From: Kocuria dechangensis
Lineage (GTDB): Bacteria > Actinomycetota > Actinomycetes > Actinomycetales > Micrococcaceae
Direction: 5' to 3'
Length of the DNA: 64,000 bases
NCBI RefSeq assembly: GCF_014636775.1
Contig: NZ_BMEQ01000008.1
Span: forward strand, 1-64,000
The notes beneath the pieces were generated by a model that saw only the letters and a list, made by a program, of their open reading frames with translations, had not been told where the DNA came from and did no database searches. This document shows positions 1 through 7,974 of this stretch, piece after piece; positions within the stretch are counted from its first letter, which is position 1, and each line of letters opens with the position of its first letter. The translations under genes and the position numbers were made by a program.

Positions 1-60
1 TCAGTGAGTGAGGCCCCGGCCCGCAACCCCCAGCGCACCCGGGCGGTCACTACATACCGT

Positions 61-528
61 CTAGGCCAGGACCTCACAAACGTCCGTGACGTTGCCGGGT
101 CCAGAGAACCGTTCGATCTCCTTCTTCCCCCGGACGGTGAAAGTGACATTGCCCGAGATCAGATAGATGCCGGGTTCAGGGGTCGACAAGAGATTCACCC
201 CGGTTGCCGTGACCACAGTGAGCCTGCCGTCGCTCTCGATGTGGAACGTGCCATTGACCTTGTAGGTGACGCTGTTGCCGTTCTTGAGATTTGTCAGTGT
301 CACAGTGGTGTTCGGCGACGTGGTGATGAACTCGTCCAAGCCGGGGACTTCAATGAACCCCGCGTCGCCCTCGGCCTCCACCTGGACCTTGAAGCCGTCA
401 CACCGCCAGATGTCGGTGAACGTGACGGGCTCCGGTGGAGCGGCGACAGCAACACCGGCGAGCCCGAAACCCCCCAGCAGAGTTCCTGCCACGGTCGTGC
501 CCGCCACCAACTTCTTCCATGTCTTCAT
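61..528 (-). CDS. Small secreted protein of unknown function
   Basis: A 155-residue protein with a clear Sec signal peptide: basic start (MKTWKK), a hydrophobic Gly/Ala/Leu core to about residue 28, and an AVA-A cleavage site near residue 29. The mature part is rich in Thr, Val and Asn and looks beta-stranded. It has only two cysteines, Cys43 and Cys151, near its two ends, which could form one disulfide. The frame stays open upstream to 822, but the start at 528 is chosen because AGGGGG lies 6-7 bases before it and the signal peptide begins there. I do not recognise the family. It is the only gene left of glnA and is convergent with nothing visible, so context gives no clue to function. Confidence 0.75.
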   Translation of the reverse strand: MKTWKKLVAGTTVAGTLLGGFGLAGVAVAAPPEPVTFTDIWRCDGFKVQVEAEGDAGFIEVPGLDEFITTSPNTTVTLTNLKNGNSVTYKVNGTFHIESDGRLTVVTATGVNLLSTPEPGIYLISGNVTFTVRGKKEIERFSGPGNVTDVCEVLA

Positions 529-924
529 GGCATCCCCCTGATCGAAGTAATGAAGCTTCCCCAAACTACGGGTGGGCCTGGGCGAATCGACGATTGTGAC
601 GGTTACGATCGGGACACGGGAGGACTCGGCGGAGCACCTGGTCGGCGCCCGTGCCGTCAAGCGGCCCTCCTCAGTGACGCGGCCGGTATCCGCGGTGCCT
701 GAGGGGCTCCGGGTCCATGACCTCCAGCACTTGTCCGCCTCATTGCTCATTCGGGCCAGCCAGGACACCAGGACGGTGCCGGCTGGCATGAGGCACGAGT
801 CCGCGACTACGACATTGGACACGGACGCATGTCTGAGGCCGGAAACGGAGGAGTCCGCCCCGGCTGCGATCGCAGCCGGGGCGGACTCGATAAGGACTGG
901 CGGCGCCGCCGCTACGTTCTCCTC
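529..924. other. Intergenic stretch between the secreted protein and glnA
   Basis: No gene is supported here. The half next to 528 is less GC-rich than the surroundings and holds a possible minus-strand -10 (TAGTTT, read from 568 to 563) about 35 bases before the start of the secreted protein. The other half holds the glnA terminator at 851-888. I see nothing else. Confidence 0.5.
851..888 (-). terminator. glnA terminator hairpin
   Basis: A perfect 38-base palindrome with 19-base arms meeting at TCGCGA-like centre (arm begins GAGTCCGCCCC). It lies 36 bases beyond the glnA stop on the transcribed side. No long T run follows, as is usual in GC-rich actinobacteria. Confidence 0.75.
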
Positions 925-2349
925 TTAGACGCCGTAGTAGAGCTGGAACTCAAGCGGGTGCGGGACGAGCGACAGCGGCTTGAGCTCGTTCTCGCGCTTG
1001 TAGTCGATCCAGGTCTCGATGAGGTCCTCGGTGAACACGTCACCGGCCAGCAGGAACTCGTGGTCGGCCTCGAGGGCCAGCAGGGCCTCCTCCAGGGTGC
1101 CCGGGGCCTTCTTGATGTCCTTGGCCTCCTCCGGCGGGAGCTCGTAGAGGTCCTTGTCGATCGGGTCGGCCGGCTCGATGCGGTTGCGGATGCCGTCCAG
1201 GCCGGCCATCAGCTGCGCCGCGAACGCGAGGTACGGGTTGCAGGATGGGTCCGGGGCGCGGAACTCCAGGCGCTTGGCCTTGGGGTTGGTGCCCGTGATC
1301 GGGATGCGGATGCCGGCGGAGCGGTTGCCCTGCGAGTAGACCATGTTGACCGGGGCCTCGAAGCCCTTGACCAGGCGGCGGTAGGAGTTCACGGTCGGGT
1401 TGGTGAACGCCAGGACGGCGGAGGAGTGCTCCAGCAGGCCGCCGATGTACCAGCGGGCGAGGTCGGACAGACCCGCGTAGCCCTTCTCGTCGTAGAACAG
1501 CGGCTCGCTGCCCTTCCACAGGGACTGGTGGCAGTGCATGCCCGAGCCGTTGTCGTTGTAGACCGGCTTCGGCATGAACGTGGCGGTCTTGCCGAAGGCG
1601 TCCGCGGTGTTCTTGATGACGTACTTGAACTTCAGCAGGTCGTCCGCGGCCTTGGTGAGGGTGTTGTAGCGGTAGTTGATCTCCGCCTGGCCCGGGGCGC
1701 CGACCTCGTGGTGGGAGCGCTCGACCTCGAGGCCGACCTCGTCCATCGCCACGCACATGGCGTCGCGCAGGTCCGCCTGCTTGTCGACGGGGGAGACCGG
1801 GAAGTAGCCGCCCTTGGTGAGGGTCTTGTTGCTCAGGTTGCCACCCTCCTCCTTGCGCCCGGAGTTCCAGGGGGCCTCGTCGGAGTCGACCTGGTAGAAG
1901 GAGCCCTGGGGCTGCACGTCGAAGCGGACGTCCTCGAAGATGAAGAACTCGGCCTCGGAGGCGAAGTTGGCGACGTCGGCGATGCCGGTGGAGGCCATGT
2001 AGGCCTCGGCGCGCTCGGCCACGCCGCGGGGGTCGCGGTGGTAGGGCTCACCGGTGCGCGGGTTGACGATGGAGCAGGTCACCACGAGCGTCTTCTCGAC
2101 GCGGAACGGGTCGACGAACGCGGAGGTCGGGTCCGGGATGAGCTGCATGTCGGACTCGGCGATGCCCTGGAAGCCACGGATGGAGGAGCCGTCGAACAGC
2201 TGACCGTGCTCGAAGAAGTCGTCGTCCACCGCCTTGGCCGGGAGGTTGAAGTGCTGCTGCACGCCGGGCAGATCCGTGAACCGGATGTCGACGAAGACGA
2301 TTTCCTCGTCCTTGATGAACGTGAGGACTTCCTCGGGTGTCTGGAACAT
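925..2349 (-). CDS. glnA: Glutamine synthetase type I (GSI-beta)
   Basis: Cytosolic dodecameric enzyme joining ammonia to glutamate with ATP, the main ammonia-assimilation step. The 474-residue length is standard. Visible family motifs include the DGSSIRGF substrate segment near residue 54, EAEFFIF, the HCHQS metal/ATP segment, NRSAGIRIP and [15 protein letters not shown]. Tyr402 in DLYELPPEE is the adenylylation site of GSI-beta enzymes, so activity is probably tuned by GlnE. The start at 2349 has AAGGAGAA eight bases before it. Upstream on the same strand lie a -10 (TAGCGT) and a GTAAC-N6-GAAAC box typical of GlnR sites, so transcription is likely nitrogen-regulated. The gene is divergent from the RDD gene, as in mycobacteria, where glnA1 lies next to the lip genes. 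Confidence 0.97.
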   Translation of the reverse strand: MFQTPEEVLTFIKDEEIVFVDIRFTDLPGVQQHFNLPAKAVDDDFFEHGQLFDGSSIRGFQGIAESDMQLIPDPTSAFVDPFRVEKTLVVTCSIVNPRTGEPYHRDPRGVAERAEAYMASTGIADVANFASEAEFFIFEDVRFDVQPQGSFYQVDSDEAPWNSGRKEEGGNLSNKTLTKGGYFPVSPVDKQADLRDAMCVAMDEVGLEVERSHHEVGAPGQAEINYRYNTLTKAADDLLKFKYVIKNTADAFGKTATFMPKPVYNDNGSGMHCHQSLWKGSEPLFYDEKGYAGLSDLARWYIGGLLEHSSAVLAFTNPTVNSYRRLVKGFEAPVNMVYSQGNRSAGIRIPITGTNPKAKRLEFRAPDPSCNPYLAFAAQLMAGLDGIRNRIEPADPIDKDLYELPPEEAKDIKKAPGTLEEALLALEADHEFLLAGDVFTEDLIETWIDYKRENELKPLSLVPHPLEFQLYYGV

Positions 2350-2420
2350 CAGCTGTTCTCCTTCATAGGTGGGCTGGGCGGCGGTGCCGTGGCGGGGCAC
2401 TGCGCCCTTTTCCGGTGTCC

Positions 2421-2426
2421 ACGCTA
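2421..2426 (-). promoter_or_regulatory. Candidate glnA -10 element
   Basis: Read on the minus strand this is TAGCGT, matching the actinobacterial TAnnnT -10. It predicts a transcript starting near 2414 with a leader of about 65 bases before glnA. The GlnR-type box ends about 33 bases upstream, a sensible spacing for an activator. Confidence 0.45.
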
Positions 2427-2458
2427 CGGACCGGGGATTAATGCGCCGTATCCCTCGT

Positions 2459-2474
2459 GTTTCCGCGGTGTTAC
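2459..2474 (-). promoter_or_regulatory. GlnR-type operator upstream of glnA
   Basis: On the minus strand the bases read GTAAC, six spacer bases, GAAAC. This is an exact match to the gTnAC-n6-GaAAC half-site pair known for the actinomycete nitrogen regulator GlnR. It lies roughly 45-60 bases before the predicted glnA transcription start. A second, weaker pair may follow, but I cannot support it. Confidence 0.6.
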
Positions 2475-2578
2475 ACGCCGCACTCGCCGTTGCGCCGGGC
2501 AGGGCGCCCCGACGGGGCACGGTTGCCTGCCAGTCTAGGGGAGAGAGGGGGCCGGACCGGGGTGTCGGGCGCGGCGGA

Positions 2579-2584
2579 TACGCT
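2579..2584 (+). promoter_or_regulatory. -10 element for a likely leaderless RDD transcript
   Basis: TACGCT followed by six bases and then the ATG at 2591. The GGAG in that gap is only two bases from the start codon, too close for a normal ribosome site, so a leaderless mRNA is the simpler reading. Confidence 0.45.
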
Positions 2585-2590
2585 GGAGCA

Positions 2591-3034
2591 ATGATCGACA
2601 GACGCGACGTGGGCTCCTGGCTCGAAGGGCCGCAGACCGGCCAGCAGTACCCGGGGCAGCGCCTCGGCCGGCCGGAGGAGGGCCCCGGCTCGGTCGGCCG
2701 CTTCGGGCGGCGCCTGGTGGCGCTGCTGGTCGACTGGTACCTGTGCTGGGCGCTCGCCCAGTGGCTGCTGCCGCAGTGGAACGAGCACGGTCTGGTGACC
2801 CTCGGCTTCCTCCTCGTGCTCAACGTCGTGCTCGTGGGCGCGACCGGGCACACCCCCGGGCACTTCGTCCTCGGCCTGCAGGTGCAGACGATGGAGGGGC
2901 GGCCCGTGGGCTTCGCCCGCGCCGCCGTGCGCTCCGTGCTCCTGTGCCTCCTGGTCCCGCCGGTCGTCTTCGACCCCGACCAGCGCGGCCTCCACGACCG
3001 CGCGGCGAACACCGTCCTCGTCCGGACCCGCTGA
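2591..3034 (+). CDS. RDD family membrane protein
   Basis: A 147-residue integral membrane protein of the RDD family. Family hallmarks are visible: [14 protein letters not shown] at the start of the first helix (about residues 40-60), a second helix around [13 protein letters not shown], the [12 protein letters not shown] segment, and the closing [15 protein letters not shown]. The cytosolic start of about 35 residues is polar. RDD proteins are poorly characterised; some are linked to ion or osmotic adaptation, but substrate is unknown here. It sits between glnA and DUF4191 exactly as the mycobacterial homologue does. A longer reading frame from 2369 exists, but it lacks a ribosome site and extends through the glnA control region. 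Confidence 0.85.
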   Translation: MIDRRDVGSWLEGPQTGQQYPGQRLGRPEEGPGSVGRFGRRLVALLVDWYLCWALAQWLLPQWNEHGLVTLGFLLVLNVVLVGATGHTPGHFVLGLQVQTMEGRPVGFARAAVRSVLLCLLVPPVVFDPDQRGLHDRAANTVLVRTR

Positions 3035-3060
3035 GCCCGGGTCTTCCCGGTACCACGACG

Positions 3061-3104
3061 GACGACGGCGCCCCTCACCTCGCGAGGTGAGGGGCGCCGT
3101 CGTC
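3061..3104. terminator. Bidirectional terminator, 44-base perfect palindrome
   Basis: Two perfect 22-base arms (GACGACGGCGCCCC...) with no unpaired loop bases, placed between the convergent RDD gene and DUF4191. It lies 27 bases after one stop and 21 bases after the other, so it can serve both. Confidence 0.8.
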
Positions 3105-3124
3105 GTCCCGTGGAAGGCGGGGGC

Positions 3125-3910
3125 TCAGCGGCCGCGCATGGCCTTGCGGTCCGGGCGGGCCCGCATGGGGTCCACGCCCTTGGGGATGGGCAGCCGGTTG
3201 CCCAGGGTGCTCATCCGCTTGTGCACGGTCTGCACCTCCTGCTTGGTGAGCTTCTTCTCCAGCTTGTTCATCCGCTTCGACAGCTCGCGCAGGGGCACCT
3301 GGCCCTCGCCCTTGCCGGTCTTGAGGACGTGGATCGGCACGTTCTGGATGACGGGGCCGAGCCGGCGCCGCTCCTTGGTCACGAGCTTGTCCACCCGGTT
3401 CGCGGGACCCTCCGTCACGAGGACGACGCCGGGGCGGCCCACCGCGCGGAAGACGAGGTCCTTGGTGCGGGGGTCCATGGCCGCGGGCTGCTCCTCCACG
3501 ATCCAGCCGCGGCGCAGGGCGGACAGGGCGGCGCCGGCGGCGCCGGGCTGGTCCTCGATGCGCGCGAACGCCGCGCGCTCGGCGCGGCGGGAAAGGAAGA
3601 AGGAGGCCGCCAGCACGGCGAAGGGCAGGCCGATGAGCAGCCAGGTGATCCAGTTGCCGGTCAGCACGCCGACCAGCAGGAACGCGAGCAGGACGCCGAG
3701 GCCGATCAGCAGCATCCACCAGCCGATGTTCGGCTCGACTTCGCGGGTCATGCGGAAGACCTGCTTGATCTGGCTGAGGAAGCCCGGGCCCTTGGCAGCC
3801 TTCCGGCGCTTCTTGTCCTCGCGCTTCTGCGCCCGGGTCGGCTTCTCCGCGGCCTTCCCGGGGGAGGAGGACCGCGACGTGGAGCGCGACTTGGCGTGGG
3901 AAGGTGACAC
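3125..3910 (-). CDS. DUF4191 two-helix membrane protein
   Basis: A 261-residue protein with a Ser/Lys/Arg-rich cytosolic start (residues 1-60), two transmembrane helices (about 64-84 and 86-106) joined by a very short turn, and a long soluble C-terminal half ending in a basic tail. This layout and the position next to lipA match DUF4191 (mycobacterial Rv2219 position). Function is unknown. The GTG at 3910 is chosen because GAGG lies just upstream and upstream sequence in this frame belongs to the lipA-proximal gap. It follows lipA with a gap of about 107 bases on the same strand. Confidence 0.8.
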   Translation of the reverse strand: MSPSHAKSRSTSRSSSPGKAAEKPTRAQKREDKKRRKAAKGPGFLSQIKQVFRMTREVEPNIGWWMLLIGLGVLLAFLLVGVLTGNWITWLLIGLPFAVLAASFFLSRRAERAAFARIEDQPGAAGAALSALRRGWIVEEQPAAMDPRTKDLVFRAVGRPGVVLVTEGPANRVDKLVTKERRRLGPVIQNVPIHVLKTGKGEGQVPLRELSKRMNKLEKKLTKQEVQTVHKRMSTLGNRLPIPKGVDPMRARPDRKAMRGR

Positions 3911-4017
3911 GGTGAGACCTCGTCCTGTGGTGCGGTGGCAGTGGTTCGGGGACCACAGTGGCGGGTCCCTGTGAGGGGCCCCGCCCGTGGTCGTCCTCCA
4001 GTTTAGCGGGTGGGCGC

Positions 4018-5025
4018 TCAGCCCAGGCGCTGCACGAGCGAGGAGGCCTCCTGCGAGGCGCTCCCGGTGTCCTCGATGTGTGCCAGGTGCGAGGGGATCT
4101 CCCGGCCGGACTTCTCCATGGCGCGGGCCCACAGCCGGCCGGCGCGATAGGAGGACCGGACCATGGGGCCGGCCATGACGCCCAGGAAGCCGATCTCCTC
4201 GGCCTGCTCGGACAGCTCCACGAACTCCTCGGGCTTCACCCACCGGTCGATCGGGTGGAACAGGGGCGACGGGCGCAGGTACTGCGTCAGCGTGATGATG
4301 TCGCACCCTGCGTCGTGGAGGTCGCACAGCGCCTCGTGGATCTCCTCCGTGGTCTCGCCCATGCCGAGGATCAGGTTCGACTTGGTGATCATTCCCGCCT
4401 CCTTGCCCTGCGTGATGACGTCCAGGGAGCGCTCGTAGGTGAACGCGGGGCGGATCTCGCGGAAGATGCGGGGCACGGTCTCCACGTTGTGCGCGAAGAC
4501 CTCGGGCTGCGCGTCGATGACCTGCTGCAACCGGTCCGGCTTGCCCTGGAAGTCCGGGATGAGGATCTCCACGCCGGTGTGCGGGTTGAGCGTGTGGATG
4601 GCGCGGATCGTCTCGGCGTACAGCCAGGCCCCGCCGTCGTCGAGGTCGTCTCGGGCCACGCCGGTGACGGTCGCGTAGCGCAGGCCGAGCTCCTTGACGG
4701 ACTCCGCGACCTTGCGGGGCTCGGTGACGTCCAGCAGGTCCGGCTTGCCGGTGGCGATGTCGCAGAAGTCGCAGCGGCGCGTGCACTTGGACCCCCCGAT
4801 GAGGAACGTGGCCTCCCGGTCCTCCCAGCACTCGTAGATGTTGGGACAGCCGGCCTCCTCGCACACCGTGTGCAGGCCCTTGCCGCGCGCGAGCGACTTC
4901 AGCTCCTGGAACTCCGGGCCCATCCGGGCCGTGTTCTTGAGCCAGGAGGGCTTCTTCTCGATCGGCGTCTGGGCGTTGCGCGCCTCGACGCGCAGCAGTC
5001 GGCGGCCCTCGGGGGCAACGGTCAT
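4018..5025 (-). CDS. lipA: Lipoyl synthase
   Basis: Radical-SAM enzyme inserting two sulfurs into protein-bound octanoyl groups to make the lipoyl cofactor. The 335-residue sequence has the auxiliary-cluster cysteines Cys55, Cys60 and Cys66 ([12 protein letters not shown]) and the radical-SAM CxxxCxxC at Cys81, Cys85 and Cys88 (CTRRCDFC). The conserved RSSYRAG near the C-terminus supplies the serine that caps the auxiliary cluster. It lies downstream of lipB on the same strand, 70 bases apart. Its products are needed by the three-lipoyl SucB encoded close by. Confidence 0.97.
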   Translation of the reverse strand: MTVAPEGRRLLRVEARNAQTPIEKKPSWLKNTARMGPEFQELKSLARGKGLHTVCEEAGCPNIYECWEDREATFLIGGSKCTRRCDFCDIATGKPDLLDVTEPRKVAESVKELGLRYATVTGVARDDLDDGGAWLYAETIRAIHTLNPHTGVEILIPDFQGKPDRLQQVIDAQPEVFAHNVETVPRIFREIRPAFTYERSLDVITQGKEAGMITKSNLILGMGETTEEIHEALCDLHDAGCDIITLTQYLRPSPLFHPIDRWVKPEEFVELSEQAEEIGFLGVMAGPMVRSSYRAGRLWARAMEKSGREIPSHLAHIEDTGSASQEASSLVQRLG

Positions 5026-5095
5026 GGTCGGTCTCCTTGTCGAGATGTCGACGGTGGTGTGCTCACTGTCCCGGTGGTCCCGGGACGGGCGCGGG

Positions 5096-5797
5096 TCAGC
5101 TGACGGTGGTGGGCCAGGGCAGCGGGCCGGGCGTGCCGGCAGGGGTGAACTCTTGGCACAACTCGTCCCGGCGGGCGGAAATTTCCTGTTCCATGCGCTC
5201 GGCCACCATGGCCGGGGTCACGAGCCGCCCTGTCTCCTGGGTGATGCTCGTGACGGAGGCGTCGGTGATGCCGCAGGGGATGATCTTGCCGAACGGGCGC
5301 AGGTCGTTCGAGCAGTTGAGCGCGAACCCGTGCATGGTCGTCCGCTTGGAGACCTGCACCCCGATGGCCGAGATCTTGCGGTCGGGACCGTGCTCGTCCG
5401 CCAGGATCCAGGCCCCGGAGCGGCCCTCCACCGTGGTGGCGGCGACCCCGAAGTCGGCGACGACGGCGATGATCACCTGCTCGAGCACCCGCACGAACTT
5501 CACGACGTCGATGGGCGTGGTCAGCCGCACGATCGGGTAGCCCACGAGCATGCCGGGACCGTGGAAGGTGAGCTTGCCCCCGCGGCCGATCTCCACGACC
5601 TCCGTGCCGTCGTACGGGTACTCGTGGGGCTCGGTGCGCCGGCCGGCCGTGTAGACGGGCGGGTGCTCCAGCAGGAGCACGGTGTTGGCTCGTTCCCCGG
5701 CCACGACCTCGCGGTGCACGTTCCGCTGCAGCTCCAGTGCCGCGCGGTAGTCGACGAGGTCGGGGTCGAAGCCGAGTCGTTCGAAGGAGAGTGGCAT
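5096..5797 (-). CDS. lipB: Octanoyl-[acyl-carrier-protein]:protein octanoyltransferase
   Basis: Moves octanoyl groups from ACP onto lipoyl-domain lysines, the step before LipA. The 233-residue protein has the family motifs [26 protein letters not shown] with catalytic Lys141, MHGFALN, and PCGI with catalytic Cys175. GAAGG precedes the ATG at 5797 closely, and TAGTCT lies seven bases upstream of the start, so the mRNA may be leaderless. lipB and lipA together serve the 2-oxoacid dehydrogenase complexes. Confidence 0.96.
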   Translation of the reverse strand: MPLSFERLGFDPDLVDYRAALELQRNVHREVVAGERANTVLLLEHPPVYTAGRRTEPHEYPYDGTEVVEIGRGGKLTFHGPGMLVGYPIVRLTTPIDVVKFVRVLEQVIIAVVADFGVAATTVEGRSGAWILADEHGPDRKISAIGVQVSKRTTMHGFALNCSNDLRPFGKIIPCGITDASVTSITQETGRLVTPAMVAERMEQEISARRDELCQEFTPAGTPGPLPWPTTVS

Positions 5798-5804
5798 GCC
5801 TTCA

Positions 5805-5810
5805 AGACTA
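5805..5810 (-). promoter_or_regulatory. -10 element for a likely leaderless lipB transcript
   Basis: On the minus strand TAGTCT is followed by seven bases and the lipB ATG, so transcription should begin at or beside the start codon. Confidence 0.45.
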
Positions 5811-5891
5811 CCGCCCTCCTCGGACGTGAACGGCCGCCGGCCCTGTGGACAGCCTCCGCGGGCGGAGGGCCCGCGCAGGCATCCTGGGGGC

Positions 5892-7472
5892 ATGAGAGAG
5901 CGCACGGACGGCCCGTCGGGCGGCCCTGCACGGGCGGGCTCGCCGCGCGCCCGGCTCGCGGCCGCGGTCCGTGCGGACCGCCCTCTCCCTGGAGACGGCC
6001 CGGACGGCGTGCGGCTCCCGGAGACGGACGGGCTGCGGCCCGTGCGGGAGCTGGGCGGCGGGGGCCGCACCTGGCTGGTGCGGGAGACCCGCTCCGGGGA
6101 GCTGTTCGTGCTGCGCCTGTGCGCCCCGGAGGGCAGCCCTGAGCGGCAGGCGTCGGTCGCGGCGGCCCAGGCGGTGGCGACCGGCCTCGCACGGCTCGAG
6201 GCGGACGGGCTGGTCGCCGTCCGCGGGCTCCTGGGCCCCGCGGGAGCGCCCCTGGGGCTCGTCGAGGACCACGCGCCCGGCGGCTCGCTCGCCGAGCGTC
6301 TCGCCGCCCGGGGACGGCTGGGGCCCGAGGAGGTGGCGGCCGTGCTGCGGGCGACGGCCGCGGGCCTGGCCCGGCTGCACGAGCTGGGCCGGAGCCACGG
6401 GCGGATCTCCGCCCGCCGGGTCGTGTTCGACGCCGAGGACCGGGCGCGGCTCGCCGGCGTGACGGGCGGTGGGCGGCCCGAGGAGGACGTCCGGGACCTC
6501 GCCGCCGTGGCCTGGGCGGCCCTCACCGGTCGTGTGCCGGCGGGGAACGGCCGGAGGGTGTCCCTGGCCCTGCTGTGCCCCACCGCGCCGCGCCGGCTGC
6601 TCCGGTGCGTGGAGGCCGCCCTCGCCGCCGACGCCGCCGAGCGGCCGTCGGCCGGGGAACTGGTCCGGGTCCTGGGCGATGAGTCCCCGGCGGGGACACC
6701 GGACGAGCCGGCCGCGGGGGAGCCCGCCGGTGTCCCCCGCCCGGCCCGCGGGCCGGGCGGCCGTCGCGTGCTCCTGCTCGCCGGTGCCGCCGGGCTGGTC
6801 GCCGGGGGCGCCGCTCTCCTGGCCTGGCCGGAGCAGGAGGCCGCCCCACCGCCGGCGGCCGTGGCCCCGGCCCCGCAGGACGTCCCGTCGGACGCGCCGT
6901 CCGGGGCGGCGGCGGGGGCACCGGCAATGGAGAAGCCGGCGGCGGAGGAGCGAGCGGGGCAGCCGTCGGAGGAGAAATCAGCGGAGGAGAAGCCGGCGGC
7001 GGAAGCCGCACCGGTCCGCGAGGACCCCGAGCGGGCGCTGCGGGAGCTGGTGGCCCGGCGCGGGCAGGCGCTGCGGACCGGGGACCTCCGCCTGCTCGAG
7101 GAGGTCTACGAGCCCGGCGCCGCGCTGGAGGCCGACCGCCGCACCGTCGCGCGCGACCGCGGGTCGGGCGACGACCCGTTCGGGGAACTGGTGCTGGAGG
7201 TGGTGGCCGTGGCGCCGCTGGGACCGGCGCCCGCCGGCCGGGACGTCGCCGCGGGGACGACGGCCGTCTACCGGGCGGAGGTCCGCATGCAGGGGTACCG
7301 GGGGACGCCGGGACCGGGGCTCGCCGTCGTCCCGGCCGGCAACGGCTGGGTGCAGACGGTCGACGTCGTCCTGGTGGCCGACGGGGAGCGATGGCGGGTG
7401 CGCGAGGTCGCTCCCGCGGGGGAGGGCGCGCCGTCCGGGTCGCTCCCGGCAACGGACGACCCCCGGCGCTGA
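5892..7472 (+). CDS. Membrane-anchored pseudokinase
   Basis: A 526-residue protein with a Ser/Thr-kinase-like fold at about residues 45-265, a single transmembrane helix at about 293-312, a Pro/Ala/Glu-rich stalk, and an outer domain of about 130 residues. The kinase part is degenerate: the HRD catalytic loop reads HGRIS at 169-173, the beta-3 lysine is replaced (FVLRL), the glycine loop is a bare GGGG, and no DFG is seen where AGV occurs near 188-190. It is therefore probably a catalytically dead, ligand- or partner-binding domain, comparable to the MviN/FhaB-type pseudokinases of actinobacteria. The outer domain resembles small mixed alpha/beta stalk domains but I cannot name it. It is divergent from lipB and followed by a hairpin overlapping its stop codon. 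Confidence 0.75.
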   Translation: MRERTDGPSGGPARAGSPRARLAAAVRADRPLPGDGPDGVRLPETDGLRPVRELGGGGRTWLVRETRSGELFVLRLCAPEGSPERQASVAAAQAVATGLARLEADGLVAVRGLLGPAGAPLGLVEDHAPGGSLAERLAARGRLGPEEVAAVLRATAAGLARLHELGRSHGRISARRVVFDAEDRARLAGVTGGGRPEEDVRDLAAVAWAALTGRVPAGNGRRVSLALLCPTAPRRLLRCVEAALAADAAERPSAGELVRVLGDESPAGTPDEPAAGEPAGVPRPARGPGGRRVLLLAGAAGLVAGGAALLAWPEQEAAPPPAAVAPAPQDVPSDAPSGAAAGAPAMEKPAAEERAGQPSEEKSAEEKPAAEAAPVREDPERALRELVARRGQALRTGDLRLLEEVYEPGAALEADRRTVARDRGSGDDPFGELVLEVVAVAPLGPAPAGRDVAAGTTAVYRAEVRMQGYRGTPGPGLAVVPAGNGWVQTVDVVLVADGERWRVREVAPAGEGAPSGSLPATDDPRR

Positions 7473-7490
7473 CGAGCGGCGCCGGGGGTC
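7458..7490 (+). terminator. Pseudokinase gene terminator
   Basis: Perfect 12-base arms (GACCCCCGGCGC and its complement) with a nine-base loop. The left arm overlaps the last codons of the pseudokinase gene, and the next gene is convergent. Confidence 0.7.
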
Positions 7491-7512
7491 GGACAGAGGG
7501 GGGGGGAGGGGC

Positions 7513-7860
7513 TCACCAGATGGCGGCCACCGCCATGTTCAGCAGGGCCGTGCCGCCCACCGCGTGGGCCAGGCCGGTCGAGACGGCCTCGCCACGCTTG
7601 GTCCTGCGCTGGCCGACGAAGGCCGCGACCGCCACGACCAGGGCGAGGACGAGCTTGACGCCGATCTTGGCGTGGTTGACGTCCGCGTCACCCATCTCGT
7701 AGATCCCCACGAGCAGCAGGCCCGTGACCAGGCTGAGCAGGGAGGCGTGGAACTGCCCCGGGGAGACCGCGGGCTTCTTCATGGTGTAGATCCATGTGCC
7801 CACGATGATGGCGGCGCCGACGAGGTGCAGGAAGACGAGGAGTCCGGTCACGAAAGTCAT
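7513..7860 (-). CDS. Small four-helix membrane protein
   Basis: A 115-residue hydrophobic protein with about four transmembrane helices: residues 3-25, 36-54, 66-83 and 95-113. Short polar turns carry KKPAVSPGQFH and a GQRRTKRGE basic loop. It resembles small conserved actinobacterial integral membrane proteins, but no catalytic residues stand out and I cannot assign a role. TAGGCT lies seven bases before the ATG, so it appears to have its own leaderless promoter just past the sucB terminator. Confidence 0.75.
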   Translation of the reverse strand: MTFVTGLLVFLHLVGAAIIVGTWIYTMKKPAVSPGQFHASLLSLVTGLLLVGIYEMGDADVNHAKIGVKLVLALVVAVAAFVGQRRTKRGEAVSTGLAHAVGGTALLNMAVAAIW

Positions 7861-7867
7861 GGACTCG

Positions 7868-7873
7868 AGCCTA
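7868..7873 (-). promoter_or_regulatory. -10 element for the small membrane protein
   Basis: Minus-strand TAGGCT, then seven bases, then the ATG at 7860. The spacing predicts a leaderless transcript. Confidence 0.45.
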
Positions 7874-7897
7874 TCCGAGCGGCCTCCGGGGACGGAC

Positions 7898-7935
7898 GGG
7901 AGGGCGTGTCCCTGTGACCAGGAACACGCCCTCCC
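7898..7935 (-). terminator. sucB terminator hairpin
   Basis: Arms of 17 bases with a single G-U mismatch and a four-base loop (TGAC), 39 bases beyond the sucB stop. Confidence 0.7.
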
Positions 7936-7974
7936 GTGGCGCTGCCGCGCGTCAGCGGCCGGTGACCGGACCGG

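Noticed and set aside
2369-2590. N-terminal extension of the RDD protein
   Set aside because: It covers the glnA promoter and GlnR-type box, lacks a ribosome site and does not look like membrane protein sequence.
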